Origin: Aminobacter carboxidus
GTDB lineage: Bacteria > Pseudomonadota > Alphaproteobacteria > Rhizobiales > Rhizobiaceae
Direction: 5' to 3'
Assembly (NCBI RefSeq): GCF_014863355.1
Contig: NZ_JACZEP010000001.1
Location: forward strand, 62,001 to 126,000
Length of the DNA: 64,000 nucleotides
Numbering within the stretch: the stretch's first letter is position 1; each line of letters starts with the position of its first letter. Below, in pieces: positions 47,254-56,380 of the stretch. The position numbers and the translations under genes were made by a program. The notes under the pieces are model-generated. The model searched no databases. It had not been told where the DNA came from and saw only the letters and a program-made list of their open reading frames with translations.

Positions 47254-48603
47254 TTACTTGATCGGATCGAGTTTTCCGGTCTTGTAGGAGTGGCCGGCCA
47301 TGATCTTCTCGATCTCGTCCGACATCCCGTTCAGGGCGTCGGCGCTGGGAACCTCTCCGGCGACGGCGCGGTTCAGGCCCACTTCCAGGACCGCGATGAC
47401 CTCGCTGGCCTCCGGGAACTGGTAGATGTTGACCGCGTGCGGCAATGCTTCCGCAAGCGGCTTCATCCAGCGATACTTGCGCTCCTCGGCGATCGGCTCC
47501 TTGTAGACTGCCGCGTTGACCGGGATGCCACCGGCCTTGGCGGTCTCGAGCTGAGCCGCCTTGGTCTGGAACCAGCGAAGGAACTCCACGGCAGCACGCT
47601 TACGGTCGTCGGGCACGTTCTTGGAAATGCCGGCAAGCCAATGGCCGAGGCCTGGCGCGGTCGGCAGTCCCGGTGCGGAGGGCGGCGGCGCCCATTCGAC
47701 CTTGTCGACGATCGCCGATTTGTTGGGATCGTCCATCTGCGACCAGGCTGCGATGACCATCATGATATGGGCCGAGTGGCCGGTGACCATGGCCTGGATG
47801 ACCTCGGCCTGGTCGGAAGCGGCGGTCTTCGGGTGGCCGGCCTCCTTGGCAAGGCGAATGTAGTAATCCAGGGCCTCCTTGCCCTCGGTCGAATTCAGCG
47901 TCACGGAATAGTCGCCCGCCGACTGGTCTTTGAAGATACCGCCTCCCATGCCGTAGAGATACGGATAGAAGTCGTAGGCGACGGTGTGCGGACCGCGCGC
48001 GCCACGCTGGACGATGCCGTACATCTCTGGCGGGTTGTGGAGTTTCCGAGCGTTTGCTTCCAGTTCAGCGAAGGTTTTGGGCGCCGACAGGCCGGCTTCC
48101 TTGTAAAGGTCGCCGCGGTAGTAAAGCATAGGGATCAGCGGCGAGACCGGGATCGACATGAGCTTGCCGTCATTGGTCACCGACTTCTTCTCAGCGTTGT
48201 AATAGATGGTGTCGCCAAGCGTGTAGACGTCCGGGTCAAGCTTGAACCCGGGGTCGATGTCGGTGATCGCCTCGACGAAACCGCCGGCATACATCTCGGT
48301 GAACCAACCGGAGTTCATGATCAGGACGTCGTATTGGCCTTCGCTGGCGCGCACCGAGTTGCGTTGCTTCTCCAGTGAGCCGGCAAATGGATTGACGTCG
48401 AGCTCGACCTTGTTGCCTGTCTCGGCTTCATAGGCCTCGACCGTCTTGCGGAAGCTCTCGAACCAGGGCGACTGGTTGATGACGACCGTGATGGGCGCCA
48501 CGCTTGCCGCATGGAGCGGCCGGATCGCACCCGGGATTATCGTGCCCAGGCCGGCCGCGCCGATGCCTTTTAGGATGGTTCGTCTTGGAATGGTGAAAGT
48601 CAT
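47254..48603 (-). CDS. Sugar ABC transporter substrate-binding protein (family 1)
   Basis: The periplasmic receptor of the CUT1 importer, 449 residues. The N-terminus TFTIPRRTILKGIGAAGLGT is a twin-arginine (Tat) signal, so it is exported folded. The mature protein has the family 1 pattern ITVVINQSPWFESFRKTVEA, YDVLIMNSGWFTEMYAGGFV and LMSIPVSPLIPMLYYRGDLY. ATG 48603 follows GGGAG. The substrate cannot be read from sequence, but the sulfatase, DUF4432 and DUF3604 genes in the operon suggest a modified sugar. Confidence 0.9.
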   Translation of the reverse strand: MTFTIPRRTILKGIGAAGLGTIIPGAIRPLHAASVAPITVVINQSPWFESFRKTVEAYEAETGNKVELDVNPFAGSLEKQRNSVRASEGQYDVLIMNSGWFTEMYAGGFVEAITDIDPGFKLDPDVYTLGDTIYYNAEKKSVTNDGKLMSIPVSPLIPMLYYRGDLYKEAGLSAPKTFAELEANARKLHNPPEMYGIVQRGARGPHTVAYDFYPYLYGMGGGIFKDQSAGDYSVTLNSTEGKEALDYYIRLAKEAGHPKTAASDQAEVIQAMVTGHSAHIMMVIAAWSQMDDPNKSAIVDKVEWAPPPSAPGLPTAPGLGHWLAGISKNVPDDRKRAAVEFLRWFQTKAAQLETAKAGGIPVNAAVYKEPIAEERKYRWMKPLAEALPHAVNIYQFPEASEVIAVLEVGLNRAVAGEVPSADALNGMSDEIEKIMAGHSYKTGKLDPIK

Positions 48604-48710
48604 TTTATTCTCCCATTGCGTTTGACATTACGATTTGGTTTGGCGTGGCAATCAAGAAATGCGCCTGCTTGAGATTGCTGATCTTGCGTCAGCCTGCTCC
48701 AATCCCAGCC

Positions 48711-50261
48711 TCATTCGCAGAAAATCGGGCTAGCCCAGTTCCATTGCCCGTTGGCCTGCCGCATTCGCGCGTAGACCCAATCGCCCTTGCGAAGCGGTTC
48801 GATCGATAGAGGCCCATGCCATTGCCATTGATGCGGACGCGGTAACGGATGCAGCCGGAAGGCAGGGCTGTCGATAGGCCCGAGATTGCCGGAGAGCGCG
48901 CCGGCCAGCAGACGCTCCGCCGTAACCTTGAACGTCTGTCCGTCGACGGTAAGGACAAATGATGCGTCCGGCAGGATGCGCACCCGCGCCGCGATCGCCT
49001 GCATCGAGGCGGTCGTGTTGTTTGGATTGGCGATCGAACGCACGGCGAAATCGATCCGGTTGCCGTCGAGTTCGACACGGTTGTCGTCTTGTGCGTCGCC
49101 TTCGCCTTCCAGCGGAGAGACGACCTCGGCGCCGCGCAGCCGCGGCTCGACCGACAGGATCTCGCCGCCGATCAGTTCGAGCGAACCCTGCCAATCGTGA
49201 AACTTGCCGCGCGCGCCCCATCCGAGTTCAAGCACGACAATCGTTTCGATGCTCCCGTTGGCAACGGAGAGCGGCGACGGTTGCAAATCCGGCGTGACGC
49301 GGCTCACCACGTCGCCGTTGCGGATGATGTCGATATAATCGATGGCGCCGCCTGCCACCGCTTCCAGCTCCAGCGCCGCATTGCCGCCGGGTGCGAGAAT
49401 GCCGCCCTGTGTCGCGTCGCCAATCGCGAAGAAGAGGTGGCTGGCGTCGCCGGTCAGCGCGTTGGTGCGCCGCTGGTGGATCGCCTGCCACAACGCATCA
49501 CGGGAGTTTTCCGGTGCGTAGACCGCCGAGCGGCCGTGGCCATAGGAACCGGGGTAGCCGCTGTGGTGATCCGTGTTGCCGAGGAAACCGAACTTGTGAC
49601 CGAGGTTGAGCCCGTGACGGACTGTTGATTGGCCATCGCTCGGACCCATCGAGTGCAGGAAAGGCCGATCCATGACGGACGTTTCCGAGCAGCCATGCAT
49701 GGAAATGATCTCCAGCACCGGAGACAGGTCTTCGATGAAACTCTGCCAATTGATCCCGCGCGCGCCGAGCCGGTAGCCAATGTGATGCGGGAAGGCGAAG
49801 GCGCGATTGCTGAAGGCTGCGCGCAGTTTGTGCTGCAGTTCCTGCGGGGTGTCGGCCTTGATCAGATCCTGCCGCTGCAGATCGCGGTAAACGATCGTGT
49901 AATCGCCATGGGCGAAGGAATGGATCTCGTATCCGGGGAACACGGTGAATTCACCCGGCGCGTCGGCAGCCGCCAGTATGTCGAAATGCGCGTCCCACAC
50001 TCTTTCGAGCTTGGCGAATCCCTTTACATGAAAGTCGACGATGTGCGCGACACTCGGGTCGTTGACCGGCATGTCAGGCCAATAAGCGTGCCCCGTGACG
50101 GATACGAAATCGAGTTGCCGGCGGGCCCGGCGAAGGGCCTGCTCGAGGCTGCCGTGCCCATAGGAGATGTCGCAGTGATTGTGGACATCGCCGTAATAAG
50201 GCCGCAAGCCGTGACGCGTGGCCAGGGGGGACAGCCTCCCGGGGAGACGCTCGCCGATCAT
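48711..50261 (-). CDS. DUF3604 family protein (PHP-like metal-dependent hydrolase)
   Basis: A 516-residue protein. The N-terminal metal site YYGDVHNHCDISYGHGSLEQ (D25, H27, H29) and the later GFLGNTDHHSGYPGSYGHGR match DUF3604, related to PHP phosphoesterases. A beta-rich C-terminal half (LELEAVAGGAIDYIDIIRNG and on) may bind the substrate. No signal peptide is clear. It is probably a hydrolase acting on a phosphate or sulfate ester of the imported compound; this is inference. It is the first gene of the minus-strand operon, 107 bases before the binding-protein gene. A palindromic operator lies 77 bases upstream. Confidence 0.78.
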   Translation of the reverse strand: MIGERLPGRLSPLATRHGLRPYYGDVHNHCDISYGHGSLEQALRRARRQLDFVSVTGHAYWPDMPVNDPSVAHIVDFHVKGFAKLERVWDAHFDILAAADAPGEFTVFPGYEIHSFAHGDYTIVYRDLQRQDLIKADTPQELQHKLRAAFSNRAFAFPHHIGYRLGARGINWQSFIEDLSPVLEIISMHGCSETSVMDRPFLHSMGPSDGQSTVRHGLNLGHKFGFLGNTDHHSGYPGSYGHGRSAVYAPENSRDALWQAIHQRRTNALTGDASHLFFAIGDATQGGILAPGGNAALELEAVAGGAIDYIDIIRNGDVVSRVTPDLQPSPLSVANGSIETIVVLELGWGARGKFHDWQGSLELIGGEILSVEPRLRGAEVVSPLEGEGDAQDDNRVELDGNRIDFAVRSIANPNNTTASMQAIAARVRILPDASFVLTVDGQTFKVTAERLLAGALSGNLGPIDSPAFRLHPLPRPHQWQWHGPLSIEPLRKGDWVYARMRQANGQWNWASPIFCE

Positions 50262-50337
50262 GACGATTGAACCCGAAAAAATACCTTTCGCGGCGGTAGT
50301 CCTGGAAGAGCCAACATCTGCAAACCCGCTGTATTGA

Positions 50338-50363
50338 GGTACAATATGTATTGTACCGTATCA
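50338..50363. promoter_or_regulatory. Operator 1 of the island regulator: 20-base palindrome plus shared motif
   Basis: GGTACAATATGTATTGTACC has perfect 8-base arms (50338-50357). It runs into ATTGTACCGTATCA (50350-50363), which recurs as ATTGTATCGTATCA at 51664. It lies between the regulator stop and the DUF3604 start. Confidence 0.65.
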
Positions 50364-50436
50364 TGTGCATTTCGGGACGCAAGTGCTGATTTTGGCGCGA
50401 GGGGAATTCGTTACGCACCTAGGACGCTGGAGATGG

Positions 50437-51519
50437 TCACTCAGGGGAAGTGGTGCTGCTGCGGATCACTTGAGAGCAACCGAGATAGATGATCTGCGGC
50501 GGCAATTCGGGTGAGTTTAGCCGGCGGTGGATGGTTTTTACCAATTGTTGGGCGCCCTCGAGATACGAGCTTCCAGCCATCGACATGGAGCCGAAATGCT
50601 CAGTCGGCACGTCATGATGGCCAAGGATGAACACGCTTAGTTTGTCCGGGTAGCTGATTCCCAATTCGTCCAGGCAGCGCCCGATGCCAAGCGCATCCGA
50701 TATGCCCAGGGTAATCATGGCCGTGAAAGGGAGACGATGGTCCTCGTCTAGCAGACCCTCGAGAGCTCCCTTGAGGGCCAACTCGACACTCTGTGTCGGA
50801 TGAAGCACGCCGCGCAGGGTGATTGGGCCAAAATGCCGAGCATTATCGGGTGCCCTCCGGCCAATGCGCTCAAAGGCGCGGCGAACACTGAGAATCGGTT
50901 GGGCCATCGTGTCCAGGGAAGCCAAAGCGATCGAGCGATGGCCAAGCTCATGCAGGTGGTCCAATGCCATATCCAGCGCCTCTTCCCAGTCTGTTCCTAC
51001 ACGATCGAGATCGACTCCTGAGACACTGTGACCGTCAACTACCAGTGCTCTCGCCTTGTCCTGCAATAGGTGGAGCAGCCTGATAGGGATGTTTTCGTAA
51101 TGCGATTGCAGGACGACTGCGTCGAAATCGGGAATAGAGGAGAGCATATCCAGAAGATGGCTGGTGTTGTGATAGGAGATCTGGACAACCTTGCTGCCGG
51201 AGCGCGACATCTCATCGACGATATAGTTCTGAACCAGCACGCAGCGCTCGTTGAGGCTGGCATTGGCCAATATGAGCAAACTATCGAGGTGCTCATCAGG
51301 TGGCCGTACGATGCGGCGTTCTTCTTGTGATTTTGTCACATATGTCCCGCGACCGACCTGCGACGTCAGCAGACCTGCTTCTCGGAGACGGGTGAGCGCA
51401 TCCTGGACAGTGGCTTGGCTGACGCGAAATGTCTTCATCAGCTCGCGCACAGTGGGCAACCTGGCGCCGTCGTCGAGCTGCGATATCTGTTCCTGCAGTG
51501 CCGTAAGGACCACGTTCAT
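50437..51519 (-). CDS. GntR-headed, LacI-type sugar-sensing transcriptional regulator
   Basis: A 360-residue hybrid regulator. An N-terminal GntR winged helix (LPTVRELMKTFRVSQATVQD, then ALTRLREAGLLTSQVGRGTY) is joined to a LacI/periplasmic-binding-like sensor (DAVVLQSHYENIPIRLLHLL, DYLDRVGTDW-like core, HLHELGHRSIALASLD, LGISYPDKLSVFILGHHDVP). This layout usually responds to sugars. The start is ATG 51519, or TTG 51525, which has better spacing from AGGAG. It lies between the two operons and near both copies of the shared operator, so it probably controls both and itself. Confidence 0.85.
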   Translation of the reverse strand: MNVVLTALQEQISQLDDGARLPTVRELMKTFRVSQATVQDALTRLREAGLLTSQVGRGTYVTKSQEERRIVRPPDEHLDSLLILANASLNERCVLVQNYIVDEMSRSGSKVVQISYHNTSHLLDMLSSIPDFDAVVLQSHYENIPIRLLHLLQDKARALVVDGHSVSGVDLDRVGTDWEEALDMALDHLHELGHRSIALASLDTMAQPILSVRRAFERIGRRAPDNARHFGPITLRGVLHPTQSVELALKGALEGLLDEDHRLPFTAMITLGISDALGIGRCLDELGISYPDKLSVFILGHHDVPTEHFGSMSMAGSSYLEGAQQLVKTIHRRLNSPELPPQIIYLGCSQVIRSSTTSPE

Positions 51520-51663
51520 CGGCAATCGCTTCTCCTGTCTGGCGCGTCCTTGATTGTCGCAGGATCCATTTCAGTCGAATACATTTTGAACCCCTTTGCG
51601 CAGTCCAAACTTGCGTATCAAGACTACTCTGGCCCTTCAAGTGCCACAGGCCGAACGGCGACG

Positions 51664-51684
51664 ATTGTATCGTATCAGATACAA
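51664..51684. promoter_or_regulatory. Operator 2 of the island regulator, upstream of the NitT/TauT-type operon
   Basis: TTGTATCGTATCAGATACAA (51665-51684) has 7-base arms TTGTATC/GATACAA. It shares ATTGTAYCGTATCA with operator 1. A second inverted repeat CAAATT...AATTTG follows at 51683-51703. It lies in the divergent region between the regulator and the ATPase gene. Confidence 0.65.
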
Positions 51685-51782
51685 ATTGCACTTTACAATT
51701 TGAATTGCGCTAATATACTCGGCGAAATAATGTCCTCCGACCGGGCGCTATCCCGCCGGCGAGGGGTTTTGGGGAGGTGCTC

Positions 51783-52610
51783 GTGCTTGATCACGACAAT
51801 CTTGCACGATGTGCACTTCGTCGCAGCGAAGCGCCTGTCGCCAAGCGGACGACGTCCCCATTTCTTCAGTTTATCGCCATCAACAGTGTGGGGAAAACCT
51901 TTGCTGCTCGCACTGGCAGCAGCATTTCAGTTCTCGACTGCGTTGATTTGACGATTGCTGAAAATGAGTTCGTGTCGTTTGTCGGCCGCAGCGGCTGCGG
52001 CAAGACCACGCTTCTCAACATCATCGCCGGTCTGGAAGACGCCACGCAAGGGCAGATTACAATTGCGGGCCGGCCAGTGACCGGACCGGGGCAGGGGCAA
52101 GGCGTCGTATTCCAGCAGCACGCCCTTTTCCCCTGGCTCACAGCTGTCGACAATGTTGCGTTCGGCTTCCGCAAGTCGGGGCTGAACAAGACAGACCGCC
52201 GCCAAAAGGCGATGGACCTCCTTACCCTTGTCGGGCTTGAAGCGGCAGCATCCAAGTATCCGCGCGAAATGTCCGGCGGCATGCAGCAGCGCGTCTCCAT
52301 TGCCCGGGCGTTGGCTCTCGATCCACAGATTCTGCTGATGGACGAGCCGTTCGGGGCGTTGGACGAACTGACCCGCATCGAGTTGCAGCACGAGCTGCTC
52401 CGCATTTGGGAAGCGCAGCGCAAGACTGTGGTCTTCGTTACCCATTCGATCAATGAAGCACTGATGCTGTCGGACCGGATTGTGCTGCTCGCCCCCAATC
52501 CTGGACGCATCAAACGTGTATTCGATGTCGATCTGCCGCGCCCGCGCTCGCGCACCGAGCCGCGCTTCAACGCACTTTACGAAGAAATCTGGGATGAGCT
52601 GTCGACATGA
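51783..52610 (+). CDS. NitT/TauT-family ABC transporter ATPase
   Basis: The ATPase of a nitrate/sulfonate/taurine-type importer, about 275 residues. Walker A is VGRSGCGKTTLLNIIAGLED, Q-loop VVFQQHALFPWLTAVDNVAF, signature EMSGGMQQRVSIARALALDP, Walker B ILLMDEPFGALDELTR and H-loop VFVTHSINEALMLSDR. GTG 51783 is chosen since GGGGAGG is about 6 bases upstream; GTG 51777 overlaps that site. It is the first gene of the plus-strand operon and overlaps the permease gene by 4 bases. Confidence 0.9.
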   Translation: MLDHDNLARCALRRSEAPVAKRTTSPFLQFIAINSVGKTFAARTGSSISVLDCVDLTIAENEFVSFVGRSGCGKTTLLNIIAGLEDATQGQITIAGRPVTGPGQGQGVVFQQHALFPWLTAVDNVAFGFRKSGLNKTDRRQKAMDLLTLVGLEAAASKYPREMSGGMQQRVSIARALALDPQILLMDEPFGALDELTRIELQHELLRIWEAQRKTVVFVTHSINEALMLSDRIVLLAPNPGRIKRVFDVDLPRPRSRTEPRFNALYEEIWDELST

Positions 52611-53398
52611 TGCGCCGGTTCCCCCAAATTGCCCCGCCGTTGATTGCACTGGCGATCCTGCTCGTCGCCTGGGAATTGGGCGTCCGTTATGGCTTTCTCA
52701 AGCCGTATCAGTTTCCGCCGGTCAGCCGCATCGCGTCGGGTTTTGTCGAGTTGTCCACGATCGGCTTTCCGACTGGCGTGTCAATCTGGTCGCACACGCT
52801 CACTACGCTCGTACGCGTTCTTCTCGGCTACGTCGGCGCGCTCGCACTGGCGATCCCATTGGGCGTCGTCATCGGCAGCTTTCAGGTGCTCGACAAGTTG
52901 ACCGCGCCGCTGGTTGTGTTCTGCCGTTCGGTGGCGACGCTCAGCCTTCTGCCGCTCGTCATCGTCTGGTTCGGCGCCGGCGAACTGACCAAGGTTTTTC
53001 TGATTGGCTACGGCTGTTTCTGGGTGATGCTCTCCAACGTCATCGCCGGTGTTCGCTACGTCGATCCCGTTCTGGTTCGTGCTGCCCGCACATTCGGTTT
53101 GCATGGCGGCGAGCTGTTTCGTCGCGTCGTCTTGCCAGCGGCGCTGCCGCGCATCTTTGCCGGCGCGCGCATGGCGCTCGGCGTCGGCTTCATGGTCATC
53201 GTCGGCGCCGAGATGATCGGCACGATCGAGGGCCTCGGCGCGCTGATTATGGAAGCCCGCACTTTCTACCGCAGCGAGATCACCATCATTGGCATGCTGA
53301 TCATTGGGGTTATCGGCTTCGCAATCTCGGCCGGCCTCACCGCGTTGGAGCGGCTCCTGCTTCCATGGGCCGGCAACCTGGACGCGGTGCGGCGATGA
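52607..53398 (+). CDS. NitT/TauT-family ABC transporter permease 1
   Basis: A 263-residue membrane subunit related to SsuC/TauC. Helices include PLIALAILLVAWELGVRYGF and VLLGYVGALALAIPLGVVIG. The EAA-like loop is VLVRAARTFGLHGGELFRRV followed by VLPAALPRIFAG. It overlaps neighbours at both ends (ATGA at start and end), so it is tightly coupled. Together with the second permease it may form a heterodimer, since this family often has only one permease gene. Confidence 0.9.
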   Translation: MMRRFPQIAPPLIALAILLVAWELGVRYGFLKPYQFPPVSRIASGFVELSTIGFPTGVSIWSHTLTTLVRVLLGYVGALALAIPLGVVIGSFQVLDKLTAPLVVFCRSVATLSLLPLVIVWFGAGELTKVFLIGYGCFWVMLSNVIAGVRYVDPVLVRAARTFGLHGGELFRRVVLPAALPRIFAGARMALGVGFMVIVGAEMIGTIEGLGALIMEARTFYRSEITIIGMLIIGVIGFAISAGLTALERLLLPWAGNLDAVRR

Positions 53399-54174
53399 GC
53401 GAAATTTTGAAAACCTTGCGTTCGAACGATCTTGCATTGGGCCTGATCGGCGCTGTAGCCGCGGTCGGCGTGTGGGAGATCTGTGCCAGAACCGGTGTGG
53501 TCGACCCTACGCTGTTTCCAAGTCCGTCTCTGGCTATTTCCGCAGCGGCCCAGAGGCTGACGGCCGAGACTTTGGCCGACAATCTGATGTGGAGTCTCTT
53601 CCGCGTCTTCTCAGGCTTTATTCTCGGAGCGCTCGCAGGTGCTGCGATCGGCATAGCCGCAGGGTGGTATCGCGGCTTTGGCACGATCGTACGGCCACTC
53701 ATCGAACTGCTGCGGCCGATCCCGCCGCTCGCCTGGATTCCGCTGGCCATCATCTGGTTCGGACTGGGCGAGCCCTCGAAGCTTTTCATCATCTTCCTTG
53801 GCGCGTTTTTCCCGGTTGTCACCGCCGCCTACCAGGGCATGCGCAGCATTGACCCAGTGTTGCTCCGCGCGGCCCAGACGCTTGGCCTCGACGGCCTGCC
53901 ACTCCTGCTTTGGGTCGCAGTGCCGGCGACCGCGCCGGACCTCGCCACCGGCGTACGCATTGGCTGGGGTTTGAGTTTCGGCGTGCTCGTCGCGGCCGAA
54001 CTGATCGCGGCAGACCGTGGCCTTGGCTACATGATCATCAACGAGCGCAACACCGGCGGCTCCGTCGGCGTCATCATCGTCGGCATCCTGCTGATCGGCG
54101 CGCTGAACCTTTTGACCGACGCAGCAATTGGCGCCGCGATCAAACGATGGGTCGGGCGCTGGCATGGCGCCTGA
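53395..54174 (+). CDS. NitT/TauT-family ABC transporter permease 2
   Basis: A 259-residue membrane subunit, a paralog of permease 1. The EAA-like loop is VLLRAAQTLGLDGLPLLLWV followed by AVPATAPDLATGVRIGWGLS. Helices include LALGLIGAVAAVGVWEICAR. Its ATG 53395 overlaps the stop of permease 1 (ATGA). A periplasmic binding-protein gene follows after 39 bases. Confidence 0.9.
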   Translation: MSEILKTLRSNDLALGLIGAVAAVGVWEICARTGVVDPTLFPSPSLAISAAAQRLTAETLADNLMWSLFRVFSGFILGALAGAAIGIAAGWYRGFGTIVRPLIELLRPIPPLAWIPLAIIWFGLGEPSKLFIIFLGAFFPVVTAAYQGMRSIDPVLLRAAQTLGLDGLPLLLWVAVPATAPDLATGVRIGWGLSFGVLVAAELIAADRGLGYMIINERNTGGSVGVIIVGILLIGALNLLTDAAIGAAIKRWVGRWHGA

Positions 54175-54213
54175 ACGGCCCGGTTTCGCATAACAACAAT
54201 GGGAGAATTCAAC

Positions 54214-55263
54214 ATGTGTAGCATCCTCCGTCTCATAAGAACCACCGCGGTGATCACCACGCTGTCCATCGCCGGCGTCTCGCAAGTCGCCGCACAAGCG
54301 GTTGAGACCGACACTCTCAATATCAGCATCGGGCCGGACTTGCCGTTCCTGGTTCATATCGTTGCAAAGGAAAAGGGTTTCTTCGCCGAGGCCGGCTTCA
54401 AGAACGTCGAGTTCAAGACCTTTGCCTCGGGCAATCTTGCAGGAGAAGCCCTGCTGGCCGACCAGATCCAGCTCTGGACACCCGGCAACCTGCCTCCGGT
54501 TTCCATGGCGCATAACGGGGTGCCGGTCGTGGTGCTCGGCACCAACGCCGTCAGTCACGGGCTCGAGAAGATCGTCGTGCGTGCCGATGCCGGGGTCGAA
54601 AATCCGGAAGACCTCTACAAAACAAAGCTTGGCTTGCTGGTCAGCTCGACCTCGGGCGCTCTGCTTACCAACCTTGCCAAGCACTATGGCCTCGACGCGA
54701 CCAAGATCCAGACGGTGAATCTTGCGCCGCCGGAAGCCATGGCCGCCATGGCCAACAACGAGGTTCAGGGCATCATTTTCTGGGAGCCGTTCCCGTATCG
54801 CGCGGTCAAGGAGCAGGCGGCCAAGATCGTTCACACCGGCACCAAGAGTTTCTTTGCCAAAAACAATGGCGAGGATGTGCCGGTGTCCAACAACCGCACA
54901 GTCTGGGTGGCGTCGCAGGATTGGGTGAAGGCCAATCCGAATGCGGCGAACGCGCTGGTCAAAAGCTTGCTCAAGGCGCAGGCCTATGTCGCCGATCCGG
55001 CGCACAAGGACGAAGTGCTGAAAATATACTCGGATGTCCAGAAGCAGCCAATTGAGATGAACCAGGCGCTGATCGACAACTATATTTTCACTCCGAAAGT
55101 CGATCAGGCCTATGTCGATGATATGGCCGCCATCGCCGACTATCTGCAGGCGACCAATCGCATCCAGGGTGAGAAGAAGGACATCCTTACCTACACCTAC
55201 ACGGAGCCGATGAAGGCCTTCGACCCTGCCCTGGTGCAGATCGAGGGTCAGTGGAAGCCTTAA
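54214..55263 (+). CDS. NMT1/SsuA-like ABC substrate-binding protein
   Basis: The periplasmic receptor of the NitT/TauT-type importer, 349 residues. A signal peptide is visible (RLIRTTAVITTLSIAGVSQV, then AAQA). The mature start TLNISIGPDLPFLVHIVAKE and EALLADQIQLWTPGNLPPVS are typical of the NMT1/SsuA family, whose members bind sulfonates, taurine, nitrate, pyrimidine precursors or aromatic acids. ATG 54214 is chosen because GGGAG lies about 8 bases before it. Its association with sugar enzymes here is unusual for the family. Confidence 0.88.
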   Translation: MCSILRLIRTTAVITTLSIAGVSQVAAQAVETDTLNISIGPDLPFLVHIVAKEKGFFAEAGFKNVEFKTFASGNLAGEALLADQIQLWTPGNLPPVSMAHNGVPVVVLGTNAVSHGLEKIVVRADAGVENPEDLYKTKLGLLVSSTSGALLTNLAKHYGLDATKIQTVNLAPPEAMAAMANNEVQGIIFWEPFPYRAVKEQAAKIVHTGTKSFFAKNNGEDVPVSNNRTVWVASQDWVKANPNAANALVKSLLKAQAYVADPAHKDEVLKIYSDVQKQPIEMNQALIDNYIFTPKVDQAYVDDMAAIADYLQATNRIQGEKKDILTYTYTEPMKAFDPALVQIEGQWKP

Positions 55264-55324
55264 CATCGCCCAGCCGGAGCGTTGGCATCGCCGGCGCTCC
55301 GATCTCAATCCCCGGAACAATCCC

Positions 55325-56380
55325 ATGCCACGCGTGACCCCCAAGAGTGTCTCCGTCGCCATCATCGGCGCCGGGTTCATATCCGACTACCACGTCAACG
55401 GCCTGCGCGCCGCGGGCGGCTCTGACATCGTAGCGCTGGTCGGGCGCCGGCCGGAGACGACGGCGCGCAAGGCCGAGGCTCTTGGCATCGGTCGAATTGA
55501 GACGGATTACCGCGGGGTGCTGGACGATCGCTCCATCGATGCCGTCGTTGTCGCCTCACCGGACGATACGCACGAGCGGATCGCCGTCGACTCGCTGCAG
55601 GCCGGCAAGCATGTGCTGTTGCAGAAGCCGATGGCTCTGGACAGCGCGCAATGCCGCGCGATCATCCAAGCCGACACGCTCGCAGGCCGCCGCCTGACGG
55701 TCAGTTTCATGCATCGCTATTTCCCCGAAGTGCGCTGGCTTCGCGATCTTCTTGCCGCCGGCACGCTGGGTGAGGTGCATTCCGTGCGCATCCGCAATGC
55801 GACACCTGGCGCCGACTGGGGCGACTGGTTCTTCACGCCGGGCAATGTCTCGGGCGGTGTCGTCATGCAGCTTGGCGTGCACGGCATCGATCTGTGCCGC
55901 CATCTGTTTGGATCGATCGCCAGTGTCGGCGCGGAGATGATGACGGCCCGGCCTGAACGGCGCCTGGCGGACGGACGGAAGGTCCACTCGCAACTGGAAG
56001 ATAACGTCTTTGCCACCTACCGCTTTGCTAATGGCATCCAGGCCAGCCACGAGATGAGCTACAGCGAGCTGCAGGGTTGCGACCGTTTCAGGCTGGAACT
56101 CTATGCCGAGAACGGCACGGTGTGGTTGCGCACCGAGCGCGGGCTGGCGGCTCTGTATGCACCGGCCGTGACGGGCAAGGCAGAGTGGGTCGTGCCGCCC
56201 TTCAACGACGAGGCATTCGGCGAGGCACACCATCGTCATTGGTTGTCCATCGTCCGCGGCGACACACCGCCGGACGACACCGCGCTTGCCGGATTGCAAT
56301 CGGTCACGATCGCCGAAGCGATCTATGCCGCCGCGCGCAGTGGCCAGAGAACACTCGCCGAGACGGAGGCCGAACGGTGA
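55325..56380 (+). CDS. Gfo/Idh/MocA-family oxidoreductase 1
   Basis: A 351-residue NAD(P)-dependent sugar or cyclitol dehydrogenase. The Rossmann motif is VSVAIIGAGFISDYHVNGLR. The catalytic Lys motif, usually EKP, is QKP (HVLLQKPMALD). The C-terminal domain has GGVVMQLGVHGIDLCRHLFG with the Asp/His pair. Substrates of the family include inositols, glucose derivatives and amino sugars. Its stop overlaps the GTG start of the second oxidoreductase (GTGA). Confidence 0.87.
   Translation: MPRVTPKSVSVAIIGAGFISDYHVNGLRAAGGSDIVALVGRRPETTARKAEALGIGRIETDYRGVLDDRSIDAVVVASPDDTHERIAVDSLQAGKHVLLQKPMALDSAQCRAIIQADTLAGRRLTVSFMHRYFPEVRWLRDLLAAGTLGEVHSVRIRNATPGADWGDWFFTPGNVSGGVVMQLGVHGIDLCRHLFGSIASVGAEMMTARPERRLADGRKVHSQLEDNVFATYRFANGIQASHEMSYSELQGCDRFRLELYAENGTVWLRTERGLAALYAPAVTGKAEWVVPPFNDEAFGEAHHRHWLSIVRGDTPPDDTALAGLQSVTIAEAIYAAARSGQRTLAETEAER

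Noticed and set aside
53611-55380. 589-codon minus-strand frame opposite the second permease and the receptor gene
   Set aside because: Both plus-strand genes are well supported; the frame is a codon-bias shadow.
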